The notes: generated by a model not told the origin, from the letters alone. Positions 8,587-17,521 are shown, counted from the first letter of the stretch. The stretch: DNA of 32,440 nt from Candidatus Omnitrophota bacterium (GCA_016934335.1 JAFGTC010000045.1:1-32440); one strand, 5' to 3'. Numbers and translations: made by a program.

Positions 8587-9471
8587 ATGCTGCACGGCGT
8601 TTTCCCCGCATTGCCTACGCCTTTTTCCGAGGACGGATGCTCCGTTCAAACTGAAAAGATCAAACCACTTTGCGACGCTCTGCTGGCGGACGGCGTCGAT
8701 GGATTTTTCATTTGCGGCACCACCGGCGAAGGCCCTTACCTGAACGCTTCGGAAAAGATTGCCGTCGTTGAAGAAACCATCCACGCCGTGGATGGGCGCG
8801 CGAAAATTCTTGTCCAAGTCGGAGGCGGCGATCTGCCCGGCACGCTGCAAGTCATTAAAACGGTGACATCGATGAAGATCGACGCCGTCAGCTTGCTGCA
8901 GCCGTGGTTTTTTCATTGCGACGAAGAAGCGCAGTATCAATACATCGCCCGCATCGCCGAAACCTTAGACGGCTTTCCGCTCTATTTATACAATCTGCCC
9001 TGCTTCTCCGGCAACAACCTGCAGCCGGCCGTTTTAGAACGGCTGCGGAAGCAGTTTCCCAACATCCACGGGCTCAAAGAAAGCGGCGATCCGGAGCTGC
9101 TCGAACGATGGCAGCCCTACCAATCCGATGCATTTCAAGTCATCTGTGGAAACGACACGCAGATGCTTCCCACCCTTCGCCGCGGGGGCTATGCGGTCGT
9201 GGCCTCCACGGCCAATGTCATCCCCCATATCTTCCGGAAGCTGCTCGACGCCGCCCGCGACGGCCAATGGGATGAAGCGGAGCGCTGTCAGAAAAAAATC
9301 AGCGAATTCGTTTCGATCATCATCGGCCCGAACGCCATCGCCTACATCAAAGCCTGCCTGGCTTTCAAAGGCCTCGATGCGGGATCGAATCGGCCGCCCA
9401 ACCGAAATCTGTCGGCGGTGGAAAAAGAAGCGCTGCGTGAGAAGTTGAAAGAGACAGGAATTATTCCTTGA
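8587..9471 (+). CDS. DapA/NanA-superfamily pyruvate aldolase (dihydrodipicolinate synthase family)
   Basis: A 294-residue TIM-barrel class I aldolase, matching the family's usual length. Visible marks are F-P-A-L-P-T-P-F near the N-terminus, the pyruvate-carboxylate loop G-T-T-G-E at 44-48, catalytic Tyr135 in Y-N-L-P and Schiff-base Lys164 in G-L-K-E-S. The residue that is the substrate-binding Arg in true dihydrodipicolinate synthase (Y-N-V-P-S-R) is here in C-F-S-G, so lysine biosynthesis is unlikely. A 2-keto-3-deoxy-sugar acid aldolase or N-acetylneuraminate-lyase-like role fits better. A good AAAGGAA ribosome binding site precedes the ATG. It is a single-gene unit whose 3' end overlaps the cyclase gene by 11 bases in convergent orientation. 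The exact substrate is not determinable. Confidence 0.88.
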   Translation: MLHGVFPALPTPFSEDGCSVQTEKIKPLCDALLADGVDGFFICGTTGEGPYLNASEKIAVVEETIHAVDGRAKILVQVGGGDLPGTLQVIKTVTSMKIDAVSLLQPWFFHCDEEAQYQYIARIAETLDGFPLYLYNLPCFSGNNLQPAVLERLRKQFPNIHGLKESGDPELLERWQPYQSDAFQVICGNDTQMLPTLRRGGYAVVASTANVIPHIFRKLLDAARDGQWDEAERCQKKISEFVSIIIGPNAIAYIKACLAFKGLDAGSNRPPNRNLSAVEKEALREKLKETGIIP

Positions 9472-10087
9472 GATCGCGCAATACGGCGCGGCAGGGGCTT
9501 CCGTCGCACCCCTCGATTTTGAGGGGCAGGGCGAACAATTCATACCAGCCGGGGGGAGCCTGGCGCAAATCGACGCCCTCGAGCAGGATCACGCCGCCGC
9601 CGCATAATTCATGATGGACGGGATGCCCGGGCGCTCGGAACGCCTCGATGGAAAAATAATCGATGCCCACCAGTTTGACGCCGGCTTGAACCAGGATGCG
9701 AGCGGCCTCCAAACCGAGAGAAACATAATCGGTATGAAACTCGGTTTCATCGATAAACCAGCAATTCGACGTCTTGAAAAGAATCCGCTTCACGCCGTCC
9801 AAATCGGGGAGATGCTGGGGCTGAATCAATGAATCCGCATCCACCTCATGCACAAGCGCCTTCCCCATCAGCGTTTCGAGAGGAATTTCATCGATTTTGA
9901 TTCCGTCCTCTTCGAAATGATAGGGAGCGTCCATGTGCGTTCCAAAATGCGAGCTCATTTGCAAGCAGGAAATATTGCAGGAATCGCCTGAGGATAGGGA
10001 ACTGGCGATTTTCCGGGAAAAAAGCGCATCCCCCGGCCAGGGGGGATGCTCGGCTTTCAGAGGTATGGAAAGATCGTAAATAGCCAT
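9461..10087 (-). CDS. Cyclase-family metal hydrolase (kynurenine formamidase-like)
   Basis: A 208-residue protein of the cyclase family that includes KynB-type formamidases. The metal signature H-F-G-T-H-M-D-A-P-Y-H is at residues 47-57 (His47, His51, Asp53 as ligands, His57 catalytic-type), preceded by the conserved W-P-G-D at 17-20, with V-G-I-D-Y-x-S-I further on. ATG 10087 is preferred over the TTG three bases upstream; neither has a clear ribosome binding site. It lies 16 bases after the C-terminal processing protease gene on the same strand and is probably its last operon partner. No other tryptophan or kynurenine degradation gene is nearby, so the substrate may be another amide or lactone. 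Confidence 0.85.
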   Translation of the reverse strand: MAIYDLSIPLKAEHPPWPGDALFSRKIASSLSSGDSCNISCLQMSSHFGTHMDAPYHFEEDGIKIDEIPLETLMGKALVHEVDADSLIQPQHLPDLDGVKRILFKTSNCWFIDETEFHTDYVSLGLEAARILVQAGVKLVGIDYFSIEAFRAPGHPVHHELCGGGVILLEGVDLRQAPPGWYELFALPLKIEGCDGSPCRAVLRDLKE

Positions 10088-10103
10088 CAAAGCATCAAAA
10101 AAT

Positions 10104-11582
10104 CTATTTTTCTGTATTTTCCGGCTGATTGGAATCGGCCAAGGTAATCTCGCCGCGCAGATACTGCAATGCTACTTTCAACTGAGGATCGCGCTCGGTG
10201 ATCCGATTGAGACGAGATACGCTGTGATATTCCTTATCCTTGATCGAATCCCATTCTTCTTCGGTAAGCCGATCCACTTCAATATCCGGCTGGATGCCTT
10301 TTTCATGGATGCAAACGCCGGAAGGCGTGTAATATTTCGCAACGGTCAGACGCAGGCCGGCGCCTCCATCCAGACCGAATACTTCCTGCACGGATCCTTT
10401 TCCAAAACTCTTTTTGCCAATGACCAACGCCCGCCCGTTGTCTTTCAACGCTCCCGTGACGACCTCCGAAGCGCTGGCGGAATATTCGTTGATTAGAATG
10501 ACCATGGGAATGTCGGCGAAATAGTCGCTTCCCGTGTATCCGCGCTTATAAAAATGACGCGGCGTCGAATTGCGCCCTTTTGTAAAGGTGATCAAATCGC
10601 CGTTTTCCAAAAACAGATCGGCGATATTGACGGCTTGATCGAGATAGCCGCCCGGATTGAGACGCATATCAAGAATCAGTTTTTTCATGCCGGCCATTTT
10701 CAAATAGCGCAAAGACTGCAGGACATCGTCAACGGCGTGCGCATAGAAACTGTAAAGATGAATATAGCCGACTTCGTCGTCCAACATTTCTTTGGAGATA
10801 TGCAGTTCCGGATTGATCGGTTCGCGCGTCAAGACAAATTCCAACGGTTCGGGAGCACCTGAACGGCGAATGGTCAGTTTGACTTCGCTGCCTTTTTCCC
10901 CTTTGATCCGATTGATGGCTTTTTCCAACTTATCGCTGGTCGTGCCGTCCCAATTATTCAACGGCTCACCGTTCACCTCCACGATGACGTCTCCAGCTCG
11001 AATGCCGCTGCGCTCCGCCGGCGTCCCGGGAAGCGGCGATACGACCAGCACGCCGGCATCCGTCTGCGTATCCCAATCCACGCTGATGCCAACGCCGTAA
11101 AATTGTTTTTCTTCATCCGGCTCGCCCGACAGAGCCCGCTGCAGTTCTCGATGCTCTTCAGCGGGCAAAAATTGGCTGTACGGATCCTTGAGCGCCCAAA
11201 CCAGACCGCGGGTGGCTTCATTCCACAATTGAAGCACAGTCGGCGTTGCGTCATCCGGCTGGGTATAGGCGATTTGTTTCAGAGTTTCTTCGATCCGATG
11301 CGCATAAAAATCTCGAATTTCTTTCGAACTGGATGAAACGACGGTTCCGGAAGGGATCACATCAGATGCGGGAAGAACTTTCTTCATGCAAACCCAGGCT
11401 TTTTCATAAAGAATCGCCTGATCGGTTTCTTGATCGAACTTTTTCTGGATGAAGTCCGTCACTTTAATGAAATTGGTCATGCCCGTCCGAAAATCCAGGG
11501 GGGTGTTAACCGCCGAAACGGGCAGAGGGACAACGAGGAGGCTCCATAAAAGAATTGCCGGGAAAAAAGTTCGAAAACGCAT
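10104..11582 (-). CDS. ctpA: S41-family C-terminal processing peptidase (CtpA/Prc-like)
   Basis: A 492-residue exported serine protease. A signal peptide covers residues 1-24 (basic start, hydrophobic core, V-S-A). The PDZ domain is at about 160-255 (Y-G-V-G-I, then S-G-I-R-A-G-D-V-I). The peptidase domain has predicted nucleophile Ser370 in S-A-S-A-S-E and general base Lys395 in F-G-K-G-S-V-Q, 25 residues apart as in E. coli Prc. The C-terminal lid follows with Y-Y-T-P-S-G and I-Q-P-D-I-E-V. It should trim or degrade periplasmic proteins at their C-termini. ATG 11582 is supported by a GGAG box about 11 bases upstream. A candidate promoter lies in the 110-bp gap before it, and the cyclase follows 16 bases downstream. 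Confidence 0.93.
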   Translation of the reverse strand: MRFRTFFPAILLWSLLVVPLPVSAVNTPLDFRTGMTNFIKVTDFIQKKFDQETDQAILYEKAWVCMKKVLPASDVIPSGTVVSSSSKEIRDFYAHRIEETLKQIAYTQPDDATPTVLQLWNEATRGLVWALKDPYSQFLPAEEHRELQRALSGEPDEEKQFYGVGISVDWDTQTDAGVLVVSPLPGTPAERSGIRAGDVIVEVNGEPLNNWDGTTSDKLEKAINRIKGEKGSEVKLTIRRSGAPEPLEFVLTREPINPELHISKEMLDDEVGYIHLYSFYAHAVDDVLQSLRYLKMAGMKKLILDMRLNPGGYLDQAVNIADLFLENGDLITFTKGRNSTPRHFYKRGYTGSDYFADIPMVILINEYSASASEVVTGALKDNGRALVIGKKSFGKGSVQEVFGLDGGAGLRLTVAKYYTPSGVCIHEKGIQPDIEVDRLTEEEWDSIKDKEYHSVSRLNRITERDPQLKVALQYLRGEITLADSNQPENTEK

Positions 11583-11597
11583 TATTTTTCACTCCAC

Positions 11598-11616
11598 AAT
11601 AGTGTACATTACTATT
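11598..11616. repeat. Short inverted repeat at the ctpA promoter region
   Basis: AATAGT (11598-11603) and ACTATT (11611-11616) form a 6-bp inverted repeat with 7 bases between. It touches the candidate -10 box of the ctpA promoter, so it could be an operator or an mRNA leader hairpin. Six-bp arms can arise by chance. Confidence 0.25.
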
Positions 11617-11642
11617 TTAGGCCGGCTTGCGCCAAGTGAGAA
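11614..11642 (-). promoter_or_regulatory. Candidate promoter for ctpA
   Basis: Read on the minus strand, TTCTCA (11642-11637) and TAAAAT (11619-11614) are 17 bases apart and match sigma-70 hexamers at 4/6 and 5/6. It sits 32 bases before the ctpA start, within the gap after the O-antigen-ligase-like gene. Confidence 0.35.
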
Positions 11643-11692
11643 GTCATTTTTGGCAGACTCTTCTTTATTCTCGTTTTTTCACCATTCAACCT

Positions 11693-14200
11693 TTACCTCA
11701 AATTAAGCGGAATCAGATTGTGAGATAACAATACCGACAGCGGCGCCTCCAGCTGCTCCAGTCGAACGTCTTTATCCATGGCGGCGCTCCAATGTAATAC
11801 AGCATCCCATGAATTCCCTGTCAACCAATCAAAGATCCCCGAATAATACCATATTTCCTTTACGGATTGCAAATCCGACTCTTCCCGCAGAGTTTGCAGC
11901 ATCCTTTGGCCTTCCAGGATCAGCCCATTTTCCAATTGAGTCAACAAAAGCGTCGTCAACCAATTCACGACTGAATCTTCCGGCTGATATTTCGCCATAT
12001 GCGTAAACGTATCGACGGCGCGATCCATCCGCTCGAGCCCGAGATAGAACAACTCGATCTCTCTTAAAACGGCGGGATTTTCCGGTTTGATGGTGGCGGC
12101 CAGATCGTATAAAGCCACTTTATATTCTATCTTTTTTTCCGTTCTCGCGACATTCAGCAAATCATGTTCGATCAAACCGGGAAACCGCAATTCGGTTTCG
12201 GCCAGCAGCGCAACACATTCCTCCGATTTTCCGCTCTTGGCCAACGCCAGCGCCAGGCGAATCCATCCCTCCGAATAGGTGGGCATAATCGCCGCCGCTT
12301 CCCGGAAAGCCTGTTCTGATTTTTGAAGATACTCCGGCTTCCGTGTGATTTCAAAAAGATGATCGTACGCCATCCCCAAATATTCTTGCGTCCGATAAAA
12401 TCCATAACTTTCTTGCGCTCGCGTCAAATAGTCGACGGCTAGCAGCAAGGTTTTTTCGTCGTTATCGTATACTCCTCGCGTCACAGTTTCGGCGCCGATC
12501 TCATGCAGATATTTCCCCTGATTGGGAATCAATTCGAGCGAATGCTGCATGGCGCTGTAGCCTTCCTTCAAGGCGCTTTCATAATTCTCCAAATCGCCTC
12601 GCTGGAGATAAATTTTGGCGCTGTAGGCGTTTATGCCATGAACGCGAGCGGAATAATCGGCGGCTGTCATCGTCCAATTGGGAGCGCTGAGAAGAACAAA
12701 AACAACGGCGACGAACGTCACGGCGCCCCATTTCGCACGGTCGTCATTATTCTTCAACCAAGAGGGGGTCCAAATCCAGTCTTTTTGGCAAACCTGCGAG
12801 GAGACGAAGCCGACGCCGGCGATAAAAAGACAACTGGCCGCCGCCATATGAAATGGAAACGCAAAAACGGCGCGGGCCAAGGTCGCCAGCGTCGCCGCCG
12901 CCGCAAAGACGGTAAACGGCGACAATGAAGCCGCTTGAAGCACTTTGAGGATCGAGCGGAAATGCACCCAAAGAAGCCAAAACAGACAGAGCAAACCGAT
13001 AAATCCCAATTCAGCCCACAGCTGTAGATAGTCGTTATGCCCGCGCAGCGTATGCTGGCCAAGGATGGGAAGACCGATGACCGTATCGGGATGCTTCGTA
13101 AACCAGGCTTTTTGATATTGAGGGTACTGGTAAGGCCAGGCCGAGAATCCCACGCCGGTCAGGGGATTGTCTCGCGCCATCAACAACGACATCAGCCAAA
13201 CACGCGGATAGGTTCCTGAAACAAGATGCTCGGGCGGAGAGAGGAAGCGCGACCAAACGCTTTTGATCTCTTTATCTTGAAGTGAAACATGACTCGATTT
13301 AAAGACGCCGTATGAAACCGCCAGCGCCAGCAAGAGCGCTCCCACGATAAATCCGACGCCGTATCTCTTCTGAGAAGCGGTCATCTCAACTTGGGGCATG
13401 TCCAGTTTAAAGCGTCCGGTTGTAGGATGAAACAACCAGCGAATCAGCAGCAGCAGCACGGCGGCGATTGTCATCAAAGCGACGCCCCGGCTCCCCCCCA
13501 GGATGTTGAAGATCAAGCCGAAAAGCATAAAAATTCCAAATAGGATGGACCACGTCTTCCGGCGGTAGCAAATCCACAAGCCGCCGGCATAAATCATGGC
13601 GTTGGCGATGAATGCGGAGCTATCGTTGTTATGCCCCATAAAAGAGCCGAGCCGCTGCCGTTCATATGTGCCAGGCGATAAGGTTATCGCGGGGAAGAAA
13701 TCCCATTTAAAGCTGGGATCCTCCATTAGCAGCTGCCGGATGCAGCCGACGACCATTACTATGCCGCAAAATACAACCGTCCAGACAAACATGAAGCGAA
13801 AACGCCTGTTCTGGAACGCGGTCGTCCACAGAGGAAAGGTGCAGACAATATTGAGGAAAATCCAGTAATTTCGCACCGCATCCGCATTGGGCGCCGTGAA
13901 CGAGCGCACGCCCGCCCAGACGCACAAAACAAGAAGAGGCCAATAATAGGGGCTTTTACGAAGCGTGAATTGCTTCGCGGAAATGCCGTGCAGCCCGTAA
14001 AAGAACCAGGCCGCCAGCGCCAGAGACTGCCCCAGCAGCATTTTATGAACCAGCGGATGCATGATCCCATTGTAGTAAATAGCCGTCGCCGCGATTTGGA
14101 AGCAGAGCATCAAATAAACGGCCAATTCCAGCATGGAAGTTAAATTGGGCTTCGGCGGCTTTTCGGGAAGATTCCTTTTCTGGCGGTATCGGCGAGACAT
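11693..14200 (-). CDS. O-antigen ligase/polymerase-like membrane protein with C-terminal TPR region
   Basis: An 835-residue protein in two parts. Residues about 20-500 hold about eleven hydrophobic segments. The large periplasmic loop carries the Wzy/WaaL-type pattern T-G-V-G-F-S-A-W followed by H-N-D-Y-L-Q-L-W-A-E-L-G, as in O-antigen ligase domains that join or polymerise undecaprenyl-linked glycans at the outer face of the inner membrane. Residues about 540-820 are soluble helical repeats of tetratricopeptide type (for example A-F-R-E-A-A-A-I-M-P and A-L-A-L-A-K-S-G-K-S-E-E). The start has a strong AGGGAGGAAG box about 10 bases upstream. It follows the histidine kinase gene after 118 bp and precedes ctpA by 110 bp. 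Ligase versus polymerase cannot be decided; other possible substrates include glycoprotein or teichuronic-like glycans. Confidence 0.85.
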   Translation of the reverse strand: MSRRYRQKRNLPEKPPKPNLTSMLELAVYLMLCFQIAATAIYYNGIMHPLVHKMLLGQSLALAAWFFYGLHGISAKQFTLRKSPYYWPLLVLCVWAGVRSFTAPNADAVRNYWIFLNIVCTFPLWTTAFQNRRFRFMFVWTVVFCGIVMVVGCIRQLLMEDPSFKWDFFPAITLSPGTYERQRLGSFMGHNNDSSAFIANAMIYAGGLWICYRRKTWSILFGIFMLFGLIFNILGGSRGVALMTIAAVLLLLIRWLFHPTTGRFKLDMPQVEMTASQKRYGVGFIVGALLLALAVSYGVFKSSHVSLQDKEIKSVWSRFLSPPEHLVSGTYPRVWLMSLLMARDNPLTGVGFSAWPYQYPQYQKAWFTKHPDTVIGLPILGQHTLRGHNDYLQLWAELGFIGLLCLFWLLWVHFRSILKVLQAASLSPFTVFAAAATLATLARAVFAFPFHMAAASCLFIAGVGFVSSQVCQKDWIWTPSWLKNNDDRAKWGAVTFVAVVFVLLSAPNWTMTAADYSARVHGINAYSAKIYLQRGDLENYESALKEGYSAMQHSLELIPNQGKYLHEIGAETVTRGVYDNDEKTLLLAVDYLTRAQESYGFYRTQEYLGMAYDHLFEITRKPEYLQKSEQAFREAAAIMPTYSEGWIRLALALAKSGKSEECVALLAETELRFPGLIEHDLLNVARTEKKIEYKVALYDLAATIKPENPAVLREIELFYLGLERMDRAVDTFTHMAKYQPEDSVVNWLTTLLLTQLENGLILEGQRMLQTLREESDLQSVKEIWYYSGIFDWLTGNSWDAVLHWSAAMDKDVRLEQLEAPLSVLLSHNLIPLNLR

Positions 14201-14226
14201 GGTTTTTGTGCTTCCTCCCTAGGTTC

Positions 14227-14244
14227 ATCCCCCGATGCGGGGAT
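14227..14244. repeat. Hairpin between the histidine kinase and O-antigen-ligase-like genes
   Basis: ATCCCC (14227-14232) and GGGGAT (14239-14244) pair around a 6-base loop, 27 bases before the downstream start codon. No T run follows on either strand, so it is not a standard terminator; it may be an RNA processing or leader structure, or chance. Confidence 0.3.
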
Positions 14245-14318
14245 TCCATCATAAAGACAATTTTTAGACGCGTTCCATTATTTATATTCCAATGCCGCCG
14301 CTCCACATCTTGAACCGG

Positions 14319-16013
14319 TCAGGCTTCTTCTTGATATAAAGGCAGGCGAATGGAAAACGTTGTGCCGCTCCCTTTTGTGCTGGCCACATCGATCCGGCCG
14401 TTCAACGAAGTGATGATCTGGTGGACGATCGAAAGGCCCAAGCCCGTCCCTGACGCTTTTTGGGTATAAAAGGGATCGAAGATTTTGTCCAATTCGTCTT
14501 TGCTGATCCCCTCTCCTTCGTCCGTGATGTCGACAATGGCCTCCTCGCCCCGCATACGCATGTGAATGCGCAGTTTGGCTTCCGGCGGAGAGTTTTCCAT
14601 GCTTTGCAAGGCATTTAAATAGAGATTGACAAAAACAGCGATCAACTGTCCTTCGTTTCCATAAATCTGCATGGATTCATTAGGCGCTTGAACTTCGATA
14701 TCTCGATCGCCCGCCTGGTACTTCACCAGCGAATAGGCGTGCTGCACGATATCGCGCAGATCGTGAACGCCCGGCGCATCCCGCTTGGGCGAAGCCAGAG
14801 ATAACAGTCGATCAATGAGATTCTGGCAGCGCTTCGCCTCTTTTTCGATAAGTTCGAATTCCTCCCGGTTGGGATTATCTTCGCCGACTTTCTGCTTCAA
14901 GTACGACGCGCAGGACTGAATCACTCCGAGTGGATTGCCCAATTCATGCGCCAAACCGGCCGCAATCTGCCCCGCGATGGAAAGCCGATCCGACCGCAGA
15001 ATCGCCGCTTGTTTGGGGATTTCAGGATTTTCCTCCTGCGCGATTGCGATGCAAAACCGCTTATCCCTATGCATGAAATAGGTGGGATAGATCTTGATGG
15101 GATGAGGAAACTCATCATCCGGCACGGTAATGGTATCGTCGATTTTAGTTTCAGCGTGAAAACGCAGCAGCAGCGCATTTCGAATCGGCTGCACCGGCTC
15201 CGGCCATTCCTGACTGCCGTCGTCAGGCAGCTCGAGCAATTTGCGAGCCGACTCCGAGGCGGCGATCAGATCTCCATGATCGTTGACCAGCAAAAATTCG
15301 GTCGGGAAGCGCTGAACAATCTCATTCCATAAGTTGGTCCAGGAAATCAATTCGGCGAGATCCGCCTGCAGCGAATCCAACCACCTTCGAACCATGCGCA
15401 GGTTGACCCAAATGAACAACAAGCCGGATAACGAAAGCAGCATATTGGCGTGCTTTAAAAAGAAGGGGCTCGCCGCCGATTCCATCGAGAACAATAGACT
15501 GTATAAAACGGCAAGCAGAACAAGCGCCGCCGGGGCGTCGATGATCCAATTGCTCCATTTTTCAATCTGAGGCGTTAAAAGAATGAGCGCAATTGGAGGG
15601 AGAAACAAAATCCACAGGATGTTGCCGGCTTTGGGGATAAAAGCCAAAAACAAGATATACGCCACATCAATCCCAATCGACGCGCAATTCAGAAAATGCA
15701 TCGTGCGGTTTTGTTGAAAAGCGGCCTCTTTTTCCGCCCGACTCCGATGCGCCAGCCAGATCAGCAGGATAAATATCAGGGAAACCGCTGTGTACAGAAT
15801 CGTACGAAGCGTATAACTATATACCTCACGCTGATAAATCGATATCGATAAAATCCAAACGTAGGCGACGGAAGTGGGAATCAAAAACCATTTATTGACG
15901 AGCAGCAATTGAAAGATCAAGCGTTCTCTCTCGTCGCTCGATACGATTCCATTGGGTGGCCGCATGTTTGTCATCCTGCCTGCTGAATTCGACTCCGTTT
16001 GAATGGTGCGCAT
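14319..16013 (-). CDS. Membrane-bound PAS-containing sensor histidine kinase
   Basis: A 564-residue kinase. Six hydrophobic segments occupy residues about 40-210, followed by a PAS-like domain at about 225-340 (F-L-L-V-N-D-H-G-D-L-I-A-A-S). The phosphoacceptor is His356 in L-A-H-E-L-G-N-P, within a HisKA dimerisation region. The ATP-binding lid has the N box (F-V-N-L-Y-L-N-A-L), G1 box (D-E-G-E-G-I), F box (D-P-F-Y-T) and G2 box (G-T-G-L-G-L), all intact, so it should be active. The start is uncertain: ATG 16013 lacks a ribosome binding site, while ATG 15965 has CAGG about 8 bases upstream. It follows the DUF4159 gene by 16 bases, so the two are probably cotranscribed. No response regulator is encoded nearby, making it an orphan kinase here. 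Confidence 0.92.
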   Translation of the reverse strand: MRTIQTESNSAGRMTNMRPPNGIVSSDERERLIFQLLLVNKWFLIPTSVAYVWILSISIYQREVYSYTLRTILYTAVSLIFILLIWLAHRSRAEKEAAFQQNRTMHFLNCASIGIDVAYILFLAFIPKAGNILWILFLPPIALILLTPQIEKWSNWIIDAPAALVLLAVLYSLLFSMESAASPFFLKHANMLLSLSGLLFIWVNLRMVRRWLDSLQADLAELISWTNLWNEIVQRFPTEFLLVNDHGDLIAASESARKLLELPDDGSQEWPEPVQPIRNALLLRFHAETKIDDTITVPDDEFPHPIKIYPTYFMHRDKRFCIAIAQEENPEIPKQAAILRSDRLSIAGQIAAGLAHELGNPLGVIQSCASYLKQKVGEDNPNREEFELIEKEAKRCQNLIDRLLSLASPKRDAPGVHDLRDIVQHAYSLVKYQAGDRDIEVQAPNESMQIYGNEGQLIAVFVNLYLNALQSMENSPPEAKLRIHMRMRGEEAIVDITDEGEGISKDELDKIFDPFYTQKASGTGLGLSIVHQIITSLNGRIDVASTKGSGTTFSIRLPLYQEEA

Positions 16014-16029
16014 AACTGCACGATTCAGC

Positions 16030-16695
16030 TCAACTGCTCAAAATGAACAATACCAAATTAAGCGCCATTTTCATGGCCTGCTCCCGCACTTCCGGCGGAT
16101 CCTGAGGATGAACGCCCTCGCTCTCGATGCCGTCCCCGATGTCGGTGTTAAACGTATACAGGACGGCCAGCCGCCCATTCGAAAAAATGCCCAAAAGATG
16201 GGGGGGGCCGCCGTCATGCTCGTGAATTTTGGGCGTTCCTTTTGGAAAATGGTAATAGATCGAGAAAATAGGATGATCGACAGGGATTTCCTGCAAGGGA
16301 TTGTCAGGAAAGATACGCCCGATTTCCTTCCGGAACGACTCATCCATGCCGTAATTGTCATCCGCCCACAAGACGCCGCCCCGCCGGAAATATTCGCGCA
16401 GGCGCTCCACTTCTTCATCGGAAAACTTCACTGTGCCGTGGCCGGTCATGTAGATCAGAGGATGCTGAAAAAGTTCGGCGTCCATAGGCGAGACTACCGC
16501 TTCTTCCCGGGCCGTATCGATCTTGAAGCGCTCCCGCAATTCGCGCAGCAGATTGGGCAGCGAAGTCGGATCGCTGTACCAATCCCCTCCCCCGGAATAT
16601 TTCAATCGCCCGATCGTAAAGAGATCCGGATCGGATGCAGCGTTCATACCCAAAACGAGAAATACTATTAATAACAATCGCTGTCTAATTTTCAT
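16030..16695 (-). CDS. DUF4159-domain exported protein
   Basis: A 221-residue protein with an N-terminal signal peptide (residues 1-20, M-K-I-R-Q-R then a hydrophobic core). The mature part matches DUF4159 by its hallmarks: R-L-K-Y-S-G-G-G-D-W-Y at 29-39, Y-M-T-G-H-G near 81-86, L-R-E-Y-F-R-R-G-G near 98-106 and A-D-D-N-Y-G shortly after. The family has no assigned reaction; its fold is thought to resemble class I glutamine-amidotransferase/ThuA-type domains, often beside membrane proteins in large-genome bacteria. Here it is a stand-alone exported protein between thpR (12 bases upstream) and the histidine kinase (16 bases downstream), suggesting it works outside the membrane with that kinase, perhaps as a sensor partner. 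That role is inference. Confidence 0.85.
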   Translation of the reverse strand: MKIRQRLLLIVFLVLGMNAASDPDLFTIGRLKYSGGGDWYSDPTSLPNLLRELRERFKIDTAREEAVVSPMDAELFQHPLIYMTGHGTVKFSDEEVERLREYFRRGGVLWADDNYGMDESFRKEIGRIFPDNPLQEIPVDHPIFSIYYHFPKGTPKIHEHDGGPPHLLGIFSNGRLAVLYTFNTDIGDGIESEGVHPQDPPEVREQAMKMALNLVLFILSS

Positions 16696-16707
16696 GCATT
16701 TCTTCTC

Positions 16708-17280
16708 TTACATTTTAAGATCATCCGGCGAGCCCAGCGCGAATCGGCGCTTTACAGTATAGATAGGACCGCCGGGCTGCAAGACGCTTTCCATCAAGCA
16801 AAATTCTCCGACGCGCAGCGAACCGAGATCCAATTGTTTATGCTCGCTCGAGTTTCGCAGAAATGAATTATCGCCGCGGCGCGCTCTGCCGATCGTTAAA
16901 TGCGGCGAAAACGACTTCCGGTCAAAAGAAATTTCGGCGGATTGAAGCGCTTCATGAATGGACTGCTCCAATGCGCGCAGCGGCGCTTCGCCGGCCTGCA
17001 CGCCAACCCACAAAACGGACAGCGGCCCACGCGGCGGAAACTGACCGATTCCCTTGAGTTGAATCGAAAAAGGATCGAACTGCGGCCCGACGACGGCAAG
17101 CGCCTCGACTATCTTTTCGGCGACAGACGGCGAAACATCTCCAAAAAATTTCAGCGTCAAATGACAATTCTGCGCCCGCGTCCATCGGACGCCTCGGGCG
17201 TCTTCATCCAGCCGACGCTGAAGCGTCTCAATGGATTGATGCAATTCATCCGTTAAAGGAATCGATAAAAAAGCCCGCAT
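16708..17280 (-). CDS. thpR: RNA 2',3'-cyclic phosphodiesterase (2H phosphoesterase, LigT/ThpR)
   Basis: A 190-residue 2H phosphoesterase that hydrolyses RNA 2',3'-cyclic phosphate to 2'-phosphate and may ligate tRNA half-molecules. The two catalytic H-x-T motifs are H-L-T-L at 40-43 and H-L-T-I at 127-130, placed as in the family. ATG 17280 is chosen because M-R-A-F-L-S-I-P-L is the usual family N-terminus and AAGGGA lies about 12 bases upstream; the frame stays open to 17361 but those 27 residues look unrelated. It heads a minus-strand series with the DUF4159 protein and histidine kinase. Any functional link with them is unclear. Confidence 0.93.
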   Translation of the reverse strand: MRAFLSIPLTDELHQSIETLQRRLDEDARGVRWTRAQNCHLTLKFFGDVSPSVAEKIVEALAVVGPQFDPFSIQLKGIGQFPPRGPLSVLWVGVQAGEAPLRALEQSIHEALQSAEISFDRKSFSPHLTIGRARRGDNSFLRNSSEHKQLDLGSLRVGEFCLMESVLQPGGPIYTVKRRFALGSPDDLKM

Positions 17281-17521
17281 ACGGCAGCCGTTCCCTTTCT
17301 TGATCCAATCAAAACCGACATGACGCCGCTCATCAAGCCGTCGTGGACGCCCAAATTTCAATCGTACGTCTCTAGAAAGTTTATCATACTCCGTTTCAAA
17401 CGACTGGTCATCTTCTCTGAAGATTCAAATCCAGCGCGATTTCTTCCTGCTTGACCGGAGCCGAAAAGCAATCCAACATTCAGGGATCGTGTAAACGCAG
17501 CAACGGAAAAAGAGTGATTTT
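17281..17521. other. Divergent intergenic region between thpR and GT-C gene
   Basis: This 241-bp gap should hold promoters for both directions. The clearest candidate on the plus strand is TTGACC (17451-17456) with a weak AACATT (17475-17480) 18 bases later; nothing convincing was found for the minus strand. No RNA structure or gene is evident. Confidence 0.3.
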
